A stretch of 64,000 nt of DNA. Origin: Didymella arachidicola. Taxonomy: Eukaryota; Ascomycota; Dothideomycetes; Pleosporales; Didymellaceae. Below the pieces are notes generated by a model. That model saw only the letters and a list, made by a program, of their open reading frames with translations. It had not been told where the DNA came from and ran no database searches. The position numbers and the translations under genes are program-made. The DNA lies in assembly GCA_016630955.3 (NCBI GenBank), contig CM049988.1:1798001-1862000 (forward strand), written 5' to 3'. Positions 19,901 through 28,151 of the stretch are shown in pieces. Each line of letters starts with the position of its first letter. The first letter of the stretch is position 1.

Positions 19901-20438
19901 ATCCGTGACACGTGAGCGTTATTCGCTGGTTCTTCCAGTCGATCCATGGATTGTGCTCTCTTAACCAAGGGAGTCCTAATATGATATCATGGGCGGCCGT
20001 TCCCAGAACATCTAGGTCTATCAATTCCTCGTGGTTGAATACTTTCAGACGTCGCTGTACCACATCGTGGGTCACAGTCGACTCTCCTGGCATTGGTTCT
20101 CCGTTGGCTACTCGTAAAGGGTATGGTTCCTCCTTTCTTCGCTTCTGCAAGCCTGCTTGCGCGATAGCGGATTGAGACACGTAGTTGCTTTGTGCTCCTG
20201 AGTCCAACAATGCCGTCATCCTGGTGCCTTCTAGCACGACAGGGAATTTGATGAGGGACTGGGCCTCATTGGAATCCTGACGTCGATTCCGGGAGCCCTG
20301 GACTGCGTTGAGAAAAAGCTCTCGTCCGGGTTGTCCTTGGCGTCTGTTTGCCATATGTCTAAAAAAGACTCGTCCTGGGGCATAAAACCGCTCAGGCGTT
20401 TTAGTGTCTCGTGGTTCCTGCACTTCGGATGGAAGCAC
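16860..20438 (-). CDS. Gypsy-2 pol polyprotein with chromodomain
   Basis: Same protease (DSG), reverse transcriptase (YLDDILVYS), RNase H, HHCC/DDE integrase and chromodomain order as in Gypsy-1, with few substitutions in over 1,000 residues. It is entered by the -1 shift at 20360-20366. From the chromodomain on (WEVEKVIKHRKTKQNNEYLV) it diverges and carries a Gln/Ser-rich tail about 30 residues longer than Gypsy-1 pol. That tail is encoded opposite the end of the accessory gene. The stop at 16860 is unambiguous. Confidence 0.94.
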   Translation of the reverse strand: MLPSEVQEPRDTKTPERFYAPGRVFFRHMANRRQGQPGRELFLNAVQGSRNRRQDSNEAQSLIKFPVVLEGTRMTALLDSGAQSNYVSQSAIAQAGLQKRRKEEPYPLRVANGEPMPGESTVTHDVVQRRLKVFNHEELIDLDVLGTAAHDIILGLPWLREHNPWIDWKNQRITLTCHGSGTPGQRPAQLTTQLVDEKEINNISSNKTRQDRAVDRADTDQPPDHKATVKENSTTPDIPDEYREFIDLFRDEKTAKALPQHQEWDHEIKLEEGKKPPFGPIYQMSEKELEELRNYLKENLDKGFIRESESPAGFPVLFVPKKDGKLRPCIDYRKLNDITIKNRYPLPNISELQDRLAGAQYFTALDLRGAYNLIRMKEGEEWKTAFRTRYGHYEYLVMPFGLTNAPATCQALINNVLRAHLDITVVAYLDDILVYSKTLEEHVEHVRQVLACLGAAHLRLKPEKCEWHKEEVEFLGFVVGRYGVKMSQAKIQVVKDWPTPKTVKNIQEFLGFVNFNRRFIKDYSTKALPLTKLTRKDTPFKWGEDQDKAFETLKQACIDPPTLVTFRSGEPLRMETDASDLALGACITQERDGQWHPIAYYSRKFSGPEERYDVHDKELLAIVSALEHWRVYAESCSELTIYTDHKNLVHFTTTKVLNRRQVRWSETLGQYKFKILYTPGKDNGRADALSRRHDLAGSKTINESAILGINSDGSLGPSQQLNNMMLVRQEHHVPSQVPEELEEEVISSHHDDPLHGHPGITRTMELIKRHYEFPNMRDKVAKFIKNCVSCQQNKHSTHAKYGEAQAMEPPTAPWTNITMDFVTQLPVSKDPVTGYTYDSIFVVVDRFTKAAEFVPFRHSYTAEQLARVYLDRIVRHHGISESIISDRDKLFTSNYWTTLLAAIGTKKKLSTAYHPQTDGQTERVNQTMETYLRIYCNQQQDNWVSLLPMAQIAYNNKLSEATGVTPFFANHGRHPNLFTRSLDSNIQTESAINSVKALKEVHRKSLDNIAKAQSRSISYVNKKRKTAPLLKEGDKVYLLTKNLRTRRPTKKLDKVKVGPFFISKQISPVNYRLALPKDAKIHPVFHISLLEPADPRTPIQQDFHYQADGQDEWEVEKVIKHRKTKQNNEYLVKWLGYPDSENTWEPEANLTNCRQLLTQYRNSVASTAQDPQGFQQESQQRVGQTRDQKKSR

Positions 20439-22483
20439 TCAGCCCATTCTTGGCCGTAGCACCTCTCGTTTTGGACCATGTGCATGTTGAATATGTCTTC
20501 TACACATTCAATTCCTGGAAAGTGGAGATTCGTGCGCTTATCCCACAAGTGCTCTGCGCAATAGGTATCCGTACATTCCCACCAGTATTCCTCGCAGCCC
20601 TCGGGCTTACTTGGAAACCATCCACTGTCCAGTTTGTACTGTCTGTGGTCTTCGCAGGCTTCGTGGTAGCATTGCGTAGGTGGTAGTCGAGGATGGTACG
20701 GGTTTCGAATATCCTGGAACAGCTTCGACGTATAGCTCGGCGTTGGCAAAGCGGGCTGTCGGTCGAAGTCGGGTTCGTCTCGACTGCGAGCGTACAAGTT
20801 GTAGTCGTCCAGCTGTTGCTGAGTTGCAGAGTTGCTTTCTTTCCAGCGGATAAAGTCTTCCGTGTGCCATTCTTTGTTGGTTTTCTGTGCATTGGCTACC
20901 TGTTGGTCGAATCTCTCAAGTGCTTCGGGGTCACCGAGCAAGTACCGTCTTGACCGTTGAATATTTTCTTCCGTCATCCAATCACGGACAGACTCGACAT
21001 CCTGTAGGCTTGGTGTCTGGATAGTAACGGATGACGCTTCTCCCTTGTGCTCTGGGATGTTGTTGACAATGGTCAAGTTTATCGTTGGTGCTTTGGGTTC
21101 TTGGAAGACAGGAGTCTGGGTGGATTGGTCGCGCGAGACCATCATGTCCTGACTATGTTGCGTTCTGTCGCATACAATTAAACGTTTCCCTTCCTTTGAA
21201 TAGTACTTGTCGTTAAGCCGGAAAAAGGAATCGTAGTATCGTTTGCCGACAATAATGCTGTCGTCCTTAATGTCGCACTCTACCACATGGTGTTGGCGGG
21301 GATCATTGTCAATCCACTCCTCCTTAGGGTAGGGTGTTGGTGACCGAACTTGTTTGTTCGAAACATCTTCGTCGGATTCCTCAATGTAGTCGTCATCGAG
21401 TCCGGAAGTGGGGTCTTCCATGAGACGTCCCATCTCATTAGTAACGACCTCCCACTCTTGGTCGCCGCTGTCGTCATGAGCCAGCATGTTCAGCTGTCTG
21501 GTCACTTTGTTCTTCATGCGACAGTCGCGGGCGTAGTGGCCTGTCTTGCCACAGCCGTAACAAGTCACTGAAGACTTATCACCGCGGTTGTTACTACCCT
21601 TCTTTTTCTCATTCCATCGTTCAGGTCCTTTGTTAATGTTGGAGAGGTCCATTGCTGCAGGACCGTAGTATCCACTGTTCGTATCGTTGTGGACACGGCG
21701 TCCCATGTTGGCTTGGTAAGGGCCGCCACGTTGGCCACGGCGGTAGTTGTTGTTGCGCCATTGGTTGCGTGGAGCCTGGGGTGGGCGAGCGACTTGAGTC
21801 ACGGCTCGCGCACGAGGGTCCTCTCTTAATTCTTGTTGAAGGTCGTAGAGCTTGACGTCGATACTGATCGCTTCGTTTACTAGTGCGTCGAAGGTATCGG
21901 TAGCTGCGGCAGTCCGCATGAGCTCCTCCTTGACCTTGGGCTTAAGGCCTTGTTTGAACATGGTCATCAGCGCAACGTCGTCCCAGCCGGTGAACGTAGC
22001 TACTTGCTGAAACTTGGCAGCGTAGTCGGCGGCGGACGCAGTTTGTCGGATGCGCTGAATCTCGCGTCGGGCGATGGTTGGTTCGTTGTGCACTCCAAAT
22101 ACTTGGCGAATCTGTTCCTTGAACAGATCGAAGTCTTCGATCCATGGGTCGATGTCTGCTGAGTTGCTTGCTCCGTCGTGGTAACGGCGAATAAAGGGTT
22201 TGATCCAAGTGAACGCGCGATCCTTCATAAACGTACTCACAAAAGTGACACGTTTCTCCTCTGGGATGCGTTCTCCTTGGAACATGAAAAACAGATCGAA
22301 CTTCATGAGCCAGTCTTCCAGCTTGTCGCGAGTGCCATCAAAGGCCTCGGGTTTAGCCACTGGGTAAACACTGGTAGGGGCAGGCGCCGCTGCCTCCTCG
22401 TCCATGTCGAGATCGTCATCAGCCGTGCGGCGTGATGTGTTGGAGTTGCTTGGGGTAGCACGGGATCCTGAGGTAGTACTCAT
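20231..22483 (-). CDS. Gypsy-2 gag polyprotein
   Basis: About 750 aa; ATG at 22483 (MSTTSGS), 17 bp inside the 5' LTR. Gag core, CCHC knuckle CYGCGKTGHYARDC, then a long Cys/His-bearing extension with CYHEACEDH and CFHPKCRNH. Differences from Gypsy-1 gag cluster in a segment of about 50 residues beyond the knuckle (around VGKRYYDSFFRLNDKYY); the rest is almost unchanged. The frame is intact up to the -1 overlap with pol. Confidence 0.92.
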   Translation of the reverse strand: MSTTSGSRATPSNSNTSRRTADDDLDMDEEAAAPAPTSVYPVAKPEAFDGTRDKLEDWLMKFDLFFMFQGERIPEEKRVTFVSTFMKDRAFTWIKPFIRRYHDGASNSADIDPWIEDFDLFKEQIRQVFGVHNEPTIARREIQRIRQTASAADYAAKFQQVATFTGWDDVALMTMFKQGLKPKVKEELMRTAAATDTFDALVNEAISIDVKLYDLQQELREDPRARAVTQVARPPQAPRNQWRNNNYRRGQRGGPYQANMGRRVHNDTNSGYYGPAAMDLSNINKGPERWNEKKKGSNNRGDKSSVTCYGCGKTGHYARDCRMKNKVTRQLNMLAHDDSGDQEWEVVTNEMGRLMEDPTSGLDDDYIEESDEDVSNKQVRSPTPYPKEEWIDNDPRQHHVVECDIKDDSIIVGKRYYDSFFRLNDKYYSKEGKRLIVCDRTQHSQDMMVSRDQSTQTPVFQEPKAPTINLTIVNNIPEHKGEASSVTIQTPSLQDVESVRDWMTEENIQRSRRYLLGDPEALERFDQQVANAQKTNKEWHTEDFIRWKESNSATQQQLDDYNLYARSRDEPDFDRQPALPTPSYTSKLFQDIRNPYHPRLPPTQCYHEACEDHRQYKLDSGWFPSKPEGCEEYWWECTDTYCAEHLWDKRTNLHFPGIECVEDIFNMHMVQNERCYGQEWAECFHPKCRNHETLKRLSGFMPQDESFLDIWQTDAKDNPDESFFSTQSRAPGIDVRIPMRPSPSSNSLSC
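20360..20366 (-). other. -1 ribosomal frameshift site, Gypsy-2 gag/pol
   Basis: T TTT TTA in the gag frame on the minus strand, as in Gypsy-1. Pol continues in the -1 frame from AGA. Confidence 0.85.
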
Positions 22484-22500
22484 CTTGGGGGTGTTCAAAA

Positions 22501-22978
22501 TGTTGAAGTCGTACTTTAAGCAAAGCTCGTAAGCACTAATTCTATTGGTTCTCAGGGATGAGTACGGTGACAGGAAGCCGAAGGGGTTGGTTGCAATAAG
22601 GTGTACAGATACGATCTGTCAGTCTTGAGAGCAGGGTAACGATGAGTAGTACAGAGTAGACTGTCTAGCTCGAAGGTTGGGTTTGAGATCCAAAGACAAA
22701 CTTTAACTTAGGATTGAACACACACTGTAAGAGTTGTGTTCCTACTAAATATATACTAAGGGAATTCTGTGTGCATGTTGCTAATACTTAAGCCACCTTA
22801 GGTGGTTAAGCCATCGCAGGTGGTCGAACCATTGCAGGTGGTCGAGCCATCGCAGGTGGTCGAGCCATCGCGGGTGGTCGAGCTTGGCGAGGTGGTCAGT
22901 CACGTGACACGTGACACGCTGTCGCCCTAAGCGATGCCCCGCTTCCTATCAGTACCTGTTCTTTCGGAGATCGTAACA
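22501..22978 (-). repeat. Gypsy-2 5' LTR, U3 type C
   Basis: The same 478 bp as 15786-16263 with one visible substitution. It includes the six 18-bp units at 22788-22895. It ends at the TTACC duplication. Confidence 0.93.
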
Positions 22979-23117
22979 TTACCCTGCTCTCAAGACTGAC
23001 AGATCGTATCTGTACACCTTATTGCAACCAACCCCTTCGGCTTCCTGTCACCGTACTCATCCCCGAGAACCAATAGAATTAGTGCTTACGAGCTTTGCTT
23101 AAAGTACGACTTCAACA
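22979..23117 (+). repeat. Right part of the interrupted solo LTR
   Basis: Starts with the duplicated TTACC, continues the inverse R/U5 block (CTGCTCTCAAGACTGACAG and onward) and ends CTTCAACA at 23117, followed by CTAAG. It completes the LTR begun at 15403. Confidence 0.9.
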
Positions 23118-23471
23118 CTAAGGTGTTATAATCTACCTTATTAGTAGAGGTAACTAGAAGTAAAAAAAGTATTAGTAAAGGTAATTAAGCCTTAACTAGC
23201 TTATCTACTACTACCCTTATTATCTTCTTCTTAATTCTATTAAGTACTAGTAAAGCCTTTATAGGGTTAATTCTACTAGCCTTAAAAGCTACCTTAATAT
23301 TAGCTTTAGTAAACGCCTATTACTAAGCTTTATAGTATATATTTAAGAAAAGAGCCTTATCTATACTTTAACGCTGTTAATATTACGTTACGTTAGCTAA
23401 CTTAGTAGAGTAATATAACTAAAGAGGTAAGAATAATTTAATGTTAAGGAGTTACAGTAGGTAAGTTAACG
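23118..23471. other. AT-rich RIP-degraded strip
   Basis: Continuation of the 13975-15402 block: TA/CTA-rich, no open frame. It contains the TA into which the second pogo element inserted. Confidence 0.7.
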
Positions 23472-23473
23472 TA

Positions 23474-23538
23474 CATCACGGGCGAGCGGCGCACATGGGC
23501 GAGCGGCGCACTTTTGCCAAGACCCCACCAAAAACACC
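23474..23538 (+). repeat. Left terminal inverted repeat of the pogo element
   Basis: CATCACGGGCGAGCGGCGCA and onward to a CCAAAAACACC end. It contains two direct copies of GGGCGAGCGGCGCAC spaced about 17 bp apart, then CTTTTGCCAAGACCC. Confidence 0.88.
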
Positions 23539-23597
23539 TACATTATGGCCCAGAACACCACAAATTAGCCCTGCATAAGGCAAAACAAGCTGTAATA

Positions 23598-25252
23598 TTA
23601 CTTAGGGACCTCTTCTGCTCTATTATTGCACGTTCGTGCGTTGTGCCCACCCTCTCCGCACCGTCCACAGCGTCGTTGGGATGGTTCACCTCCTTCAGCA
23701 CGCACCTGCGTCTTCCTCTTCTTTCCATCACTACGCGCGCTAAACTCTAATAGAGTAGTCCGCCGCTGGCCCTCTTTAACCGTGAGGCTTCCCTCTGTCT
23801 GGATATGCCTTCTTTTGCGCGATCTACGTTCTGTAGCAGCTGCTAGAGCTGCGTGAAGCGCAGCGTTCTCCCGTTGTGCCAAAGCCAGCTTGTGCGCAAC
23901 AATTGCTGCCCCCTTTGAGACCTTCTCAAACGCTTCAACCATAGAGGTTGGTAAGCTGTCTATATGCCTCTGAATCCTCTTCTTCACAAGCGTTGATTAG
24001 GACCTGAATTCTAGGGTATTGCTTGGGGTTTGCGACTGCCAGAGCGGGCTGTTTTGGGGGAGTAGTGGCGATGGGGTGCGCAGCCTCACATTCAGGGTTG
24101 ATATAACGCGATCTGGGTCAAATGGAGCCAATCCGGCCCCTCGGAACCCTCCCTGATGTTGCTGGAGGTTATAGCTTTGTTATAAGCTGCTATAAAGCAT
24201 AGGAGGAACTCCTGCTTTGTGATGTGGTTGATCCGGTTGTGTATAAGCTGATTGACCTCATCCCCGTACGCCTTCTTTAGAGGGCCAAAACAAGCCACAT
24301 CAAGTAGCTGAAGGAGGTGCGATGAGTGCGGAGGCATGCATAGGATCATAATCTTCTGATCCTTGCAGTATTGCGCGAATTCTGCAGTGTTATGGCTCCC
24401 ATGACCATCAATAATCAGCAACCGGTGGCTGCCAACAGTACGCGCCTTTGTATGCCTGTTAAAGTGCTTCAACCAGTCAAAACCAAGCTCGTTAGTAGTC
24501 CAGCCGTTCTCAGAGACAGCAACAGTCCAATCCTGGGGCAGGTCATCATCTTTGTACCATTTGGACTGGTGGCGGCGGGCTTTGAAGATGATGTAGGGCG
24601 GGATTGCCCACCCTGTGGCATTGATGCCCTGGATGACCGTTACCCACTCGCGATTGCCTGGCTGGACTGCTTTTGCCCGTCCACGGGTCTCTGAAGCTGT
24701 AACGACTGCTCCAGAGCTTATCTGGCCCATCATGAAGCCTGTCTCGTCGAAGTTGTACGTGTCGTTGTCCTGGATGCCATACTTGGCTTTAGTGTTAGCT
24801 ACAAGGTTGAACCAACCCTGTATAACCTCAGGATCCTCACAGAGGGCTCTCTTGTAGTCGTACTTGCGATTAAAGACCACTTTGAGCTCCTCCTGACGCG
24901 AAACGAACGTGCTGGCCCAGTTTGAGCCAACAGGGGCCAAACCGCGCTCTTTCCGCAGAGAATTGGCGATATCAGTCACATCTGCAAGCCGGGGAGGCCG
25001 TCCTTGCTTAGACAGCTCAAGTATATGCGTAACAATCACCTCCTCCTCAGTATTGGTCAGATTTCGTGAGTTGGCCATAGTATCAACGCGTGAAGGTCGT
25101 CCGGCGCGTCTTGCGCGTAGTGTTGTTTCAGGGGCGCTGAAGATAGCTGCAGCGCGTCGAACAGAGAGATTAGGGTCTTGTTTAAGAGCTTGGATTGCAA
25201 GCTGTATCTGAGCTTCTTTTAACGCGTCTGTCTGTTGTTTTTGTGGAGGCAT
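23598..25252 (-). pseudogene. Broken pogo/Fot transposase with C-terminal zinc knuckle
   Basis: The start is the ATG at 25252 (MPPQKQQTDALKEAQ); the frame upstream runs into the terminal repeat. Visible: an N-terminal psq/CENP-B-like helix-turn-helix (NLSVRRAAAIFSAPETTLR), a second DNA-binding part, and a DDE_1 core with NFDETGFMMG, LIIDGHGSHN and LLDVACFGPLKKAY. After NIREG a 1-bp loss relative to the other copy shifts the frame (about 24160); the original frame then ends at 24092. Homology continues in the next frame, meets one TAA where the other copy has CAA, and ends with a CCHC knuckle CGRCGEGGHNARTC near 23640. The knuckle in a DNA transposase is uncommon; its role is unknown. Confidence 0.9.
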
Positions 25253-25263
25253 TAGTAGAGGTT

Positions 25264-25327
25264 GGTGTTTTGGTAGGGTCTTGGCAAAAGTGCGCCGCTC
25301 GCCCATGTGCGCCGCTCGCTCGTGATG
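25264..25327 (-). repeat. Right terminal inverted repeat of the pogo element
   Basis: Inverse of the left repeat with about three differences (for instance CACGAGCG for CACGGGCG). The same double GCGAGCGGCGCAC unit may be two transposase-binding sites per end. Confidence 0.88.
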
Positions 25328-25379
25328 TACATTATTTATTATCTTTGCCAATTTCTATTTATCAACTTCATAGCAGCCC

Positions 25380-25486
25380 GCATCGGTGGTTTAGTGGTAA
25401 AATTAGCCGTTGCCAAGCAATTCACTGCCAGCGCACAGTGATAGCACAGTTTCGGCTAGCCCCGGGTTCGATTCCCGGCCGATGCA
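25380..25486 (+). tRNA. tRNA-Gly(GCC) with 36-nt intron
   Basis: Acceptor GCATCGG pairs with CCGATGC, discriminator A. The anticodon stem AGCCG/CGGCT encloses TTGCCA, an intron of 36 nt and the last loop base; the T arm is CCGGG TTCGATT CCCGG. The anticodon GCC reads glycine codons GGC and GGU. The intron sits at the canonical 37/38 position but is long for a tRNA. TTTT at 25487-25490 would terminate Pol III. About 60 bp downstream are shared with the second copy at 40754. The 25487-25765 gap up to the HET gene shows nothing else. Confidence 0.93.
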
Positions 25487-25765
25487 TTTTGCTGTCGTCG
25501 TTGTCACTGAATGTTGTGACGATGTTTCTGTTGGCGAGAACGAGATGTGCGGGTGCAGCTCGCTAAATAGGGGGCTCGGTGGAGCACGAATAACAGCGTT
25601 GGCGGAGCGGCTTCGACTTTTCGAACAACAACGTCAATTGAAACAGGAACTCCAGGCACCTGACAGTACATCAGCTACAGCGTTGGCCAAGAGGCCTCCC
25701 TTCCTTTGGCCGCGACGTATCAGGCTGCTCTAACGCTACATCGACTGACAATTGATCGAGACTCA

Positions 25766-28000
25766 TCAGCCTAGCACGATGCTCTTCCAGCGTCTTTCAG
25801 CCCTTGCCCAGTCCTTCAAGTATATCCAACCAAGCTCCTTCCGATGTACAACCTCTCCTTTGCGCTCGAGCAAAAGCACGTTGACGATTGGGATCTTGTC
25901 CAACAGCGTTCCATTTTCATCACGATAGTTCTTTGTTTCCCGTTCTTCTCCTGTGTATGGGCGAATATGCAATCCTGATAGCGACAGAGCGGCAAACTCG
26001 TACTGGACATCTTTGTTCATAGAAGCCAGGGCTTCTTCTCTGAAGTGTGTGATCTCTCCGCACAGTTCACCTGCGACCCTATAGGCTGAGTCAAGGATGG
26101 CCACACCGTAGTGACTTAAACCACGTTGTCCAAGTCTGAAGGTAGCGATTTGGGCCACAGCAACTAAATTGCTGGGCTCGACCTCTTTGAGGGCGAAGGT
26201 CTGATTGCGAAAGAGGTTATCACAACCGTCGGAATTAGAGTCTTCTTTGCTGAGACCAGGGCAATCGACCGCGTCTTCTAGAGTCATCTTGTCCATACTC
26301 AGAAGAAGCCCATGGTCGGAAGAAGGTAAGATGCAGCCTTCTTGGTTAGCAAGCGACATGTAAACCTGCCAACCTTCGTCCGCAGTCGATATAGGTTGCT
26401 CATAGTCTTGGATGTCAGTCGTCCAGATCGCCAGCGCGCCATAGAACTCGGTATCTTGGTATCTGACCTGTTCTCCTTGTACCATAGCAGATGCCCATGA
26501 CCAACTTGGGCACGAAAGATCCGATGCATCCAGTCTTGTGGCAGCCTTCGCTCCGTCCCAGGCATACCAACGTAAGGCACGATCGAAATCAGTCCTAGGC
26601 AAGCCATGTAGGAAAGATCTTCTGTAGTCTGGGCTGTAAACTAAATTCGCAATACCGACAAAAGCGTTGTACACATGTGAGGCGAATGATAGTTTCCGTG
26701 AGGTATAGTTCGCAAGGTGCCGCGCAAAGCATTGAAACTTCGTTTTTTCGTGGTTCAAGTGAAGACCATAGGCGTTGAACTCGTCGACTTCCGTGGTGGC
26801 GTTGTACATATCTTCGTGATAGGTAAAGCATTGACACTCAAAGTACGCTCGTGTGTTTGTGAAGTGGAGGAGCCGTCTTGCGCAGACTGCTTCTTGGTAT
26901 GTCCAGCCCCGTGTCTGCCATAGAGCTAGAGCACTCTCTGACTCCTCCCGGACGAGATTGGTCAAGCGCAGCCCACCCACGTCCTCTTGCATCTGGGTGA
27001 TAGGGCGCGGTCTACTAATACCATGGATTCCGAAGTCCATGCTGTCACCATGAGCAGACACAAGCACCAACGAGGCCGAATCATATATGTCGTTCATTGC
27101 CATGATTTGATGCATTTTATCGTCTGGATCGTCTCGTATGATGCACAGTCTATCTGCCCACAGGTATCTGATACCAAGCTGGACACAGACCTGCACTGCA
27201 TCTTCGATGGTCTTAGGCATATATAGTGCTGTTAGACCACCTTCCGGTCTAAACTCCTCGATCGTTGACCGGGTAGCCGTCAGAAAGGAAGCTCGCGTGT
27301 CCTTGCCCCAGACGTAACTCAAGGCTACGAATGGAACGCTACTGTTATCAACGACCGACCTTCGATCTACATCAATCAACCGGAACCCAGGAGGCAGTTT
27401 CGCACGATCCCTCCCTTGGCACTCGTTGTGATGTTCAGTGCAATGACTTATCGCACCTCGCATACGCTGCCAATTGACTCTGTCACCTATGCGGGGTACA
27501 TCAATCGCATCGTTGCCCGTCATACCCGCGATGTGTATATCTCCAATCCACATATTCGACATCTCTTCATCTCCAAGCCTGAATTGAAGGTAGACGTCTG
27601 CTGTGGTTGTGTGGGATTGGTCGAGATCAGACCCCAGGAATAGGGATATAGACCAGTCATCTGGCACCGAGTCTGTTATATGGTCATCCCCGAATGCTAC
27701 TGAGATCATTTGGTGGACTAAGCGACAAAATGCGCATGATGACGAGATCTGTCCTTCTATCTGACTCGGCCTGAGATGGAACAAGAAAAGTCGACGGGTA
27801 CCTAGAGGTACACAATGCACAAGATGACTCAGACGCAGGTGCTGACAGGTCATACAGAGATGAAGACTTTCTTTGTGCCTCGATAGATCACATTGCTGAC
27901 AAGGCTGGTGGAAGAACTGGTGAGTGTCCTCTAGAAATGTATCGTTCGCATCGGGGTCGTAGTAGGAGACAGACCCGGGACAGAGGATGCATTTGACCAT
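25766..28000 (-). CDS. Heterokaryon-incompatibility (HET) domain protein
   Basis: 744 aa, single exon. The N-terminus has Cys pairs (CILC, CQQC, CMTC) and the HLRPSQIEG...SSCAFCRLV segment common ahead of HET domains. The HET domain (Pfam PF06985) spans about 222-390 with VALSYVWGKD, the LGIRYLWADRLCIIRDD block, MNDIYDSASLVLVSA and GWTYQEAVCARRLLHFT. HET proteins trigger cell death or rejection on fusion of unlike strains, though many family members have no known partner. The C-terminal 350 residues are not recognised. It lies directly beside the transposon block, a common setting for this fast-evolving family. No stop or frameshift. Confidence 0.92.
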   Translation of the reverse strand: MVKCILCPGSVSYYDPDANDTFLEDTHQFFHQPCQQCDLSRHKESLHLCMTCQHLRLSHLVHCVPLGTRRLFLFHLRPSQIEGQISSSCAFCRLVHQMISVAFGDDHITDSVPDDWSISLFLGSDLDQSHTTTADVYLQFRLGDEEMSNMWIGDIHIAGMTGNDAIDVPRIGDRVNWQRMRGAISHCTEHHNECQGRDRAKLPPGFRLIDVDRRSVVDNSSVPFVALSYVWGKDTRASFLTATRSTIEEFRPEGGLTALYMPKTIEDAVQVCVQLGIRYLWADRLCIIRDDPDDKMHQIMAMNDIYDSASLVLVSAHGDSMDFGIHGISRPRPITQMQEDVGGLRLTNLVREESESALALWQTRGWTYQEAVCARRLLHFTNTRAYFECQCFTYHEDMYNATTEVDEFNAYGLHLNHEKTKFQCFARHLANYTSRKLSFASHVYNAFVGIANLVYSPDYRRSFLHGLPRTDFDRALRWYAWDGAKAATRLDASDLSCPSWSWASAMVQGEQVRYQDTEFYGALAIWTTDIQDYEQPISTADEGWQVYMSLANQEGCILPSSDHGLLLSMDKMTLEDAVDCPGLSKEDSNSDGCDNLFRNQTFALKEVEPSNLVAVAQIATFRLGQRGLSHYGVAILDSAYRVAGELCGEITHFREEALASMNKDVQYEFAALSLSGLHIRPYTGEERETKNYRDENGTLLDKIPIVNVLLLERKGEVVHRKELGWIYLKDWARAERRWKSIVLG

Positions 28001-28151
28001 TATAATATCTGAAATAAGCAGCTAGGTCTAATTGTAGTTGCGTACGAAAGATAGGAGATAGAATGAGTGAGGGGTATCGGTCGGTGCAAGTGCTTCCCGA
28101 ATTAGTTACAGGTGCCGACATGGGTCCTAAGCGAGGCATCCACTGCAGTAT

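Larger units (their letters stand above)
15786..22978 (-). mobile_element. Gypsy-2: complete chromodomain Gypsy retrotransposon, 7.19 kb
   Basis: Complete element: 478-bp LTRs at 15786-16263 and 22501-22978, in which I see one difference (16196, A versus G), flanked by the 5-bp duplication TTACC (15781-15785 and 22979-22983). Gag, pol and the accessory gene are all open. A polypurine tract (minus AAGGGGGGAGGTAG) abuts the 3' LTR. It is nested in a solo LTR of its own family in reverse orientation. Near-identical LTRs, intact frames and lack of RIP stops point to a very recent insertion that may still be active. Confidence 0.96.
23474..25327 (-). mobile_element. Pogo/Fot-type DNA transposon, 1854 bp, full length
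   Basis: Both ends read CATCACG inward and are flanked by TA (23472-23473 and 25328-25329), the target duplication of Tc1/mariner/pogo elements. Terminal inverted repeats are about 65 bp with few differences. One transposase gene on the minus strand fills the element but carries a 1-bp frameshift and a stop, so this copy is not autonomous. It sits 50 bp from a tRNA gene. Confidence 0.92.
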
